Below are positions 59,336-64,000 of a stretch of 64,000 nucleotides of DNA, piece by piece (the first letter of the stretch is position 1; every line of letters starts with the position of its first letter). The translations under genes and the position numbers were made by a program. The notes under the pieces are model-generated. The model ran no database searches and was not told the DNA's origin. It saw only the letters and a program-made list of their open reading frames with translations. The stretch is from Herminiimonas sp. (GTDB lineage: Bacteria > Pseudomonadota > Gammaproteobacteria > Burkholderiales > Burkholderiaceae_D): assembly GCA_027310305.1 (NCBI GenBank), contig DAIDBD010000107.1, positions 18,625 to 82,624 on the forward strand, in the 5' to 3' direction.

Positions 59336-61051
59336 ATGGTTCCAAAACACCCCGCACCGCCAAGCGCCAGTCTTGGAATCCAGCTCGATAGCCTGATGGA
59401 GGCTGCGGGGGACGTTGTTTTCCGGCTCAACGGCAAAGGGGAAATCCTTCACGCCAGCCGGCGCACGATCGACTTGATCAGTCCGGGCGTGACGCTATCG
59501 GGCCTGATGCTGTCCGATCTGGCGCCGCTGGCGGATCGTCCGGCGATTGCCGCGGTGGTGAAGCAGGCGCTTGGCTCGATCCGGCCGGCGCGGCTGAATG
59601 CGCGGATCAATGCCCATGCCGCCACGCATCTGTTCGAATTGCAGATAAGCGCCTATGCAACCGCGACCGACGAAGCGGAACTGCTTGCCATCGGCAGGAA
59701 TATTTCGACGCAACAGGCAACCGAAGAGCGCTTGCGCCATCTCGCTACCCATGACGCATTGACGGGCTTGCCGAACCGCTCGCTGCTGTCGGATCGCCTG
59801 CGCATGGCGATCGCGCAGGCGCGGCGCACCGGAAAAGGGTTTTCCGTGCTGGTACTCGATCTCGACGGCTTCAAGAAAGTGAACGATGCGCTGGGACATC
59901 CGGTGGGCGATGCGCTGCTGCGCGTGGCGAGCGAGCGACTGCGCGAAATGCTGCGCGACGTCGATACGCTGGCGCGCGTGGGCGGCGATGAATTCGTCGC
60001 CGTCCTGCCGAGCACGCTGACGGAAGCGGATATCCAGATTGTCGCGCGCCGCATGATTTCCGCGATTCAGCTGCCGTTCGACATCCAGGGCAATGCGTTG
60101 TATGTCAGCACCTCGATCGGCGCCGCAATCTACCCGGACCATGGCGACAGCGAGGTCAAGCTGCTGGCGCATGCCGATACGGCGATGTACCGGGCAAAGG
60201 AAACCGGCAAGGCGCGTTGCGTGATCTACAACCACCAGACCTTCACCCTGCCCGAGCATGATGTATCGATGGAAGCGGCGATGTTCGAAGCAGTTCGCAA
60301 CGGCGAATTCCTGCTGCATTATCAACCGATCGTCGATGCGGAGACGCGCCAGATCATGGGATTCGAGGCGCTGATGCGATGGATGCATCCGACCCTGGGA
60401 CTGATATCGCCGCTGCAGTTCATTCCGATGGCCGAGAACAACGGACTGATCAACTTGCTGGGCGCGTGGGTACTGAAAGCCGCCTGCGTCCAGATCAGGC
60501 GTTTCGAGGAAGCCGCCGGACGGCGGCTGTATGTCGCAGTCAATGTCAGCCCCAGACAGTTCAGAAACGATCAGTTCCTGACCATCATGGACGAGGCGAT
60601 CGCGCTGTCGGGCCTGCACGGCAGCCAGTTGCTGCTGGAAATCACCGAAGGCATCCTGATGTCGGATCCGGAGCATGCCGAAGCATTGCTCACCGCGATT
60701 GCCGCGCGCGACGTCCGGATCGCGATCGACGATTTCGGCACCGGCTATTCGTCGCTGGCATATCTGAAAAATTTCCCGATCAACACCCTGAAAATCGACC
60801 GCGCGTTCATCAAGGACCTGCCGCTGTCGATCAAGGACGCCGCCATCTGCAACGTGGTGCTGAGCCTGGCGAGCCATCTGAACCTGTCCACCGTCGCCGA
60901 AGGCGTCGAGAACGAAGATCAGCTCGAATTTCTCGCTACGCAAGGCTGCGCGCTGATCCAGGGATTCCATACCGGCCGCCCTCTGCTGCCCGAAGCCGCG
61001 CTGGCGCTTTTGAAAACGGACGCTTGCAGCGTCGCCGCCGTCAACGAATAA
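59336..61051 (+). CDS. PAS-GGDEF-EAL c-di-GMP signalling protein
   Basis: 571 aa; RDVDTLARVGGDEFVAVL; GFEALMRWMHP; DDFGTGYSSLAYLKNFP. Confidence 0.95.
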   Translation: MVPKHPAPPSASLGIQLDSLMEAAGDVVFRLNGKGEILHASRRTIDLISPGVTLSGLMLSDLAPLADRPAIAAVVKQALGSIRPARLNARINAHAATHLFELQISAYATATDEAELLAIGRNISTQQATEERLRHLATHDALTGLPNRSLLSDRLRMAIAQARRTGKGFSVLVLDLDGFKKVNDALGHPVGDALLRVASERLREMLRDVDTLARVGGDEFVAVLPSTLTEADIQIVARRMISAIQLPFDIQGNALYVSTSIGAAIYPDHGDSEVKLLAHADTAMYRAKETGKARCVIYNHQTFTLPEHDVSMEAAMFEAVRNGEFLLHYQPIVDAETRQIMGFEALMRWMHPTLGLISPLQFIPMAENNGLINLLGAWVLKAACVQIRRFEEAAGRRLYVAVNVSPRQFRNDQFLTIMDEAIALSGLHGSQLLLEITEGILMSDPEHAEALLTAIAARDVRIAIDDFGTGYSSLAYLKNFPINTLKIDRAFIKDLPLSIKDAAICNVVLSLASHLNLSTVAEGVENEDQLEFLATQGCALIQGFHTGRPLLPEAALALLKTDACSVAAVNE

Positions 61052-61067
61052 TGGAAAATCCGATTCA

Positions 61068-62561
61068 ATGAGTACCATGTCGATCCCGTCGGGCAATCCG
61101 AAAAAAACGCTCGAACTGCTGTGGAAGCGCGTCAAGCAGCGCGGCGACCTGCCCGGTTTTTCCAAGGTGGTCAGCGCGATCGTCGGCGCCATGCGCGGCG
61201 AGGACGAGCGCGAATTCAACATGACGAAAACGGTGCTGTCCGACCCGGTGCTGACGCAGCGAGTGCTGCGGCTCGCCAACAGCGCGATGTATTCCGTTTT
61301 CGGGCAAGGCATCAATACCGTGTCGAAAGCGGTCATCGTGCTGGGCACCGATTCGATCGGCCATCTGGCGCTGGGCCTGAAACTGATCGACGGCCTGTCC
61401 GCCGCGACCGCCGATTCGGCCAGCGCGCGCAAGGAAATGGAGAAAGCCCTGCTGGCCGGCCATATCGCGCGCCAGATAGCGTCCTCCGCCAGCACGCGCG
61501 ATGCCGAAGAGGCAGTGGTGTGCTCGATGCTGCATGGCCTCGGCCGCATGATGGTGACCTTTTATCTGGCCGATCGCTGGACGCTGGTGCAGGCGCGGTG
61601 CGCGGAAAGCGGCTGGGACGAAGCGCATGCCGTGCGTGAACAGTTCGGCCTGGGGTTCGACGAGATCGGCCGCTCGGTTGCGCAGCAGTGGGGCTTGCCG
61701 GCGGAGCTGGTCAACAGTTTGCAGGATGTGCCGCCGCAGGAAGTGGGCGAACCGCTGGCGCACGCCGACTGGCTGGCAGCCGTATCCACCATGTCGTCGC
61801 GCTGCGCTGAAGTATTGTGCGACAGCACCGCCGCGCCCGGTGCGCTTGCCGCCATCGTCGCCAGCTACGCCGACATGCTGGGGCTGGATACGGCCGGCAT
61901 GCTGGCCGCCGTCGCAGCCGCCGGCAAAGCCGCCGAGGAAGACGCTGTGTTCGTCGGCTCGGCCAAAGCGCCGGCCGCCGAGGAAAGCGCCGATACCGCG
62001 CAGCCGACCCGCAAACCGGCTGACGCCGCGCAGATCCTGACGCACGGCGTGGCCGACATGCGCGGCGCCGCGCAGAGCGCCAGCACCCGCCAGTTGATGA
62101 CGATGGCGCTGGAAGCGGTATATCAGGGCCTGGGCTTGAGCCGTGCGATCGCTTTTTTGCGCAGCCATGAAGAGGCGAAGTACATTGCCCGCATGTGTTT
62201 CGGGGAAAATCTGCAGGAACTTCTGCCGCACCTGATGTTCGACGACGCCTATCAGCCGGACGTGTTTCACGCAGCGCTCGCCAACGACAAGATTCTTTTC
62301 GTGGAAAACGCGCAGGACCCTGCCTTCACCAGCAAGCTGCCGCGCTGGTGGCGCGATACGCTGCCGACCGCGCGCAGCTTCATGGTGCTGCCGCTGACCG
62401 TCAACCGCCATTCGGTGGGATTCATTTACGGCGACTGGGACGGCTCTCGATCGTGCATGAAACTGGAACCGGCGGAAATTCTGCCGCTGGACGAATTGCG
62501 CGCGCTGATGGTGCAGGCGGTGGAACAGCGCCGCCAGATGGAGCCGACCTGGATCGTTTGA
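61068..62561 (+). CDS. HDOD domain signalling protein with C-terminal GAF-like region
   Basis: 497 aa; SKVVSAIVGAMRGEDEREFNMTKTVLSDPVLTQRVLRLANSAMYSVFGQGINTVSKAVIVLGTDSIGHLAL. Confidence 0.9.
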   Translation: MSTMSIPSGNPKKTLELLWKRVKQRGDLPGFSKVVSAIVGAMRGEDEREFNMTKTVLSDPVLTQRVLRLANSAMYSVFGQGINTVSKAVIVLGTDSIGHLALGLKLIDGLSAATADSASARKEMEKALLAGHIARQIASSASTRDAEEAVVCSMLHGLGRMMVTFYLADRWTLVQARCAESGWDEAHAVREQFGLGFDEIGRSVAQQWGLPAELVNSLQDVPPQEVGEPLAHADWLAAVSTMSSRCAEVLCDSTAAPGALAAIVASYADMLGLDTAGMLAAVAAAGKAAEEDAVFVGSAKAPAAEESADTAQPTRKPADAAQILTHGVADMRGAAQSASTRQLMTMALEAVYQGLGLSRAIAFLRSHEEAKYIARMCFGENLQELLPHLMFDDAYQPDVFHAALANDKILFVENAQDPAFTSKLPRWWRDTLPTARSFMVLPLTVNRHSVGFIYGDWDGSRSCMKLEPAEILPLDELRALMVQAVEQRRQMEPTWIV

Positions 62562-62800
62562 TTGATCCGGATTTCATGTGGAGGATTTTATTTCCCGAAA
62601 AGGGACTTCCTTCGGTCGTAGATTGGAAAAGCGCAGCGCCTCCCGACATTGACAGCCGAACGTCGGAAGAATCACAGTGTGGTAATCGCACCCTCACTCT
62701 TCCCATCCGATTCGAAAGAATGGGCCGGAATCGGGGGCCAGTAACTGGAATGCCGCAAAGCATTCTATCGCGGTCAAATAAAACTGCCGGGGGAGGCAAC

Positions 62801-63931
62801 ATGAAACTTCAAAAAACGCTGCTCGTAATATTCGCGGTATTTGCTTCAATAATCTGTAGAGCAGAAACCGGTGTGACCAATACAACCATCGTCTTGGGGC
62901 AGTCTGCCGCTCTTAGCGGCCCGGCCCAGGAATTAGGCAAAGGAATGCATGATGGTGCCCAGGCATATTTCGATCATGTCAATGCAGGAGGCGGCATCTT
63001 CGGAAGAAAAATAATTCTCAAAACATTGGATGATGGATATGAAGCCGAACGAGCAGCAGCGAATACGAAACAATTGATAGAGCAGGAAGGCGCATTCGCA
63101 CTATTCGGTTATGTCGGCACACCTACCTCGAAAGCCTCTCTTCCCGCCATCACCAAAGCACAGATTCCATTCTTCGCGCCTTTCACCGGCGCGGAGGTGC
63201 TGCGCAGCCCTGCTAACCGCAATATCTTCCACATTCGCGCCAGCTACTTTCAGGAAACTGAAAAAATCATTGAACACATCACTACGCTTTCCATAAAACG
63301 AGTAGCCGTCTTCTATCAAGATGACGCTTATGGCAAGGCGGGGCTGGAGGGCGTAACGCGCGCGCTGAAGAAGCGCAATATTGATGTTATAGGACTCGGT
63401 ACCGTCGAGCGTAACAGCACGGACGTCGCTGCGGCAGTTCAAAAAATCAAACAAAGCGAGCCGCAAGCTGTCGTCATGATTTCGACCTACAAGTCTTGTG
63501 CGGCATTCATCAAGGCAATGCTCGCAGAGGGAAAACATCCGCTGTTCTGGAATATTTCGTTTGTCGGCAGCCGGGCGCTTGCAAGCGAATTGGGTAACGA
63601 TGCAACCGGCGTTAATATTTCTCAGGTCATGCCTGCCCCGTGGGACGATGTGAATCCTGTTGTCAAGGAATACCGGAAGCTATATCTCCGGAATGGGGAG
63701 CGGGAATGGGACTACGTCAGCATGGAAGGCTTTATCGCCGCCAAAGTATTTGTCGAAGCGTTGAAGCGGGCAGGCAAAGACCTGACAAGAGATAAACTGG
63801 TGACGTCGCTGGAGTCATTGACCGCATATGATACCGGCGGATTCGTGGTTAGATTTGGTCCGGGTCACCACAATGGTTCTGATTTTGTCGATCTAACGAT
63901 GATCTCCAAGCATGGAAAATTTCTGCGTTGA
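62801..63931 (+). CDS. ABC transporter substrate-binding protein (Peripla_BP_6, LivK-like)
   Basis: Start MKLQKTLLVIFAVFASIICRAETGVTNTTIVLGQSAALSGPAQELGKGMHDGAQAYFDHVNAGGGIFGRKI. Confidence 0.92.
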   Translation: MKLQKTLLVIFAVFASIICRAETGVTNTTIVLGQSAALSGPAQELGKGMHDGAQAYFDHVNAGGGIFGRKIILKTLDDGYEAERAAANTKQLIEQEGAFALFGYVGTPTSKASLPAITKAQIPFFAPFTGAEVLRSPANRNIFHIRASYFQETEKIIEHITTLSIKRVAVFYQDDAYGKAGLEGVTRALKKRNIDVIGLGTVERNSTDVAAAVQKIKQSEPQAVVMISTYKSCAAFIKAMLAEGKHPLFWNISFVGSRALASELGNDATGVNISQVMPAPWDDVNPVVKEYRKLYLRNGEREWDYVSMEGFIAAKVFVEALKRAGKDLTRDKLVTSLESLTAYDTGGFVVRFGPGHHNGSDFVDLTMISKHGKFLR

Positions 63932-64000
63932 TCGCGGCAGTAAATATCCTCCGGCAAAGCCCTGATCATTACCCACAAGTTATTCGTTGCTTCGCATGAT

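Noticed and set aside
59495-62411. Long minus-strand ORFs (684 aa and 448 aa) opposite GGDEF-EAL and HDOD genes
   Set aside because: Shadow ORFs; no domain logic, while the plus-strand proteins have intact signature motifs.
62748-62765. GAATGC-CGCAAA-GCATTC inverted repeat upstream of the terminal substrate-binding protein
   Set aside because: Only 6-bp arms; not distinguishable from chance without genome-wide support.
1-64000. rRNA, tRNA, prophage, toxin-antitoxin or defence loci
   Set aside because: None recognised on reading; a tRNAscan/Infernal and defence-finder run would be needed to exclude small or divergent cases.

Overview
The window is a Burkholderiales-like chromosomal segment; codon usage and flagellar gene order suggest Oxalobacteraceae, but this is inference. 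Its backbone is a chemotaxis/flagellar locus: MCP-cheR-cheD, a NarXL-type two-component pair, fliC-flaG-fliD-fliS-fliT, a second fliK-like gene, an flhB-tail gene and ycgR. The locus resumes about 27 kb later with fliE / fliFGHIJK. Between the two halves lie an FNR-like membrane oxidoreductase with a TetR regulator, dodecin, a decayed tannase/feruloyl-esterase gene, lipid/phosphatase genes, a complete malonate decarboxylase operon (mdcACDEGBH) with a GntR regulator and TRAP transporter, a czcICBA-type metal efflux operon, and a cytochrome b / SUOX-fold molybdoenzyme / Baeyer-Villiger-type monooxygenase cluster. Downstream of fliK are two copper operons (cusF-like/cyt b561/DUF6328 and copA-copB), a DUF5666 lipoprotein, a GGDEF-EAL protein, an HDOD protein and an orphan ABC substrate-binding protein. 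The best non-coding signals are: a near-identical 44-bp block with a perfect AATTACAT-TT-ATGTAATT palindrome upstream of both copper operons; a 228-bp MITE-like element exactly at the flagellar/accessory junction; a perfect 37-bp-arm palindrome inside the mdc operon; an IS-end-like hairpin after mdcH; three 25-bp tandem repeats upstream of the DUF5666 gene; and two sigma-28 promoters (fliC, fliD). I found no convincing wholly novel multi-gene system, CRISPR array, or rRNA/tRNA gene.
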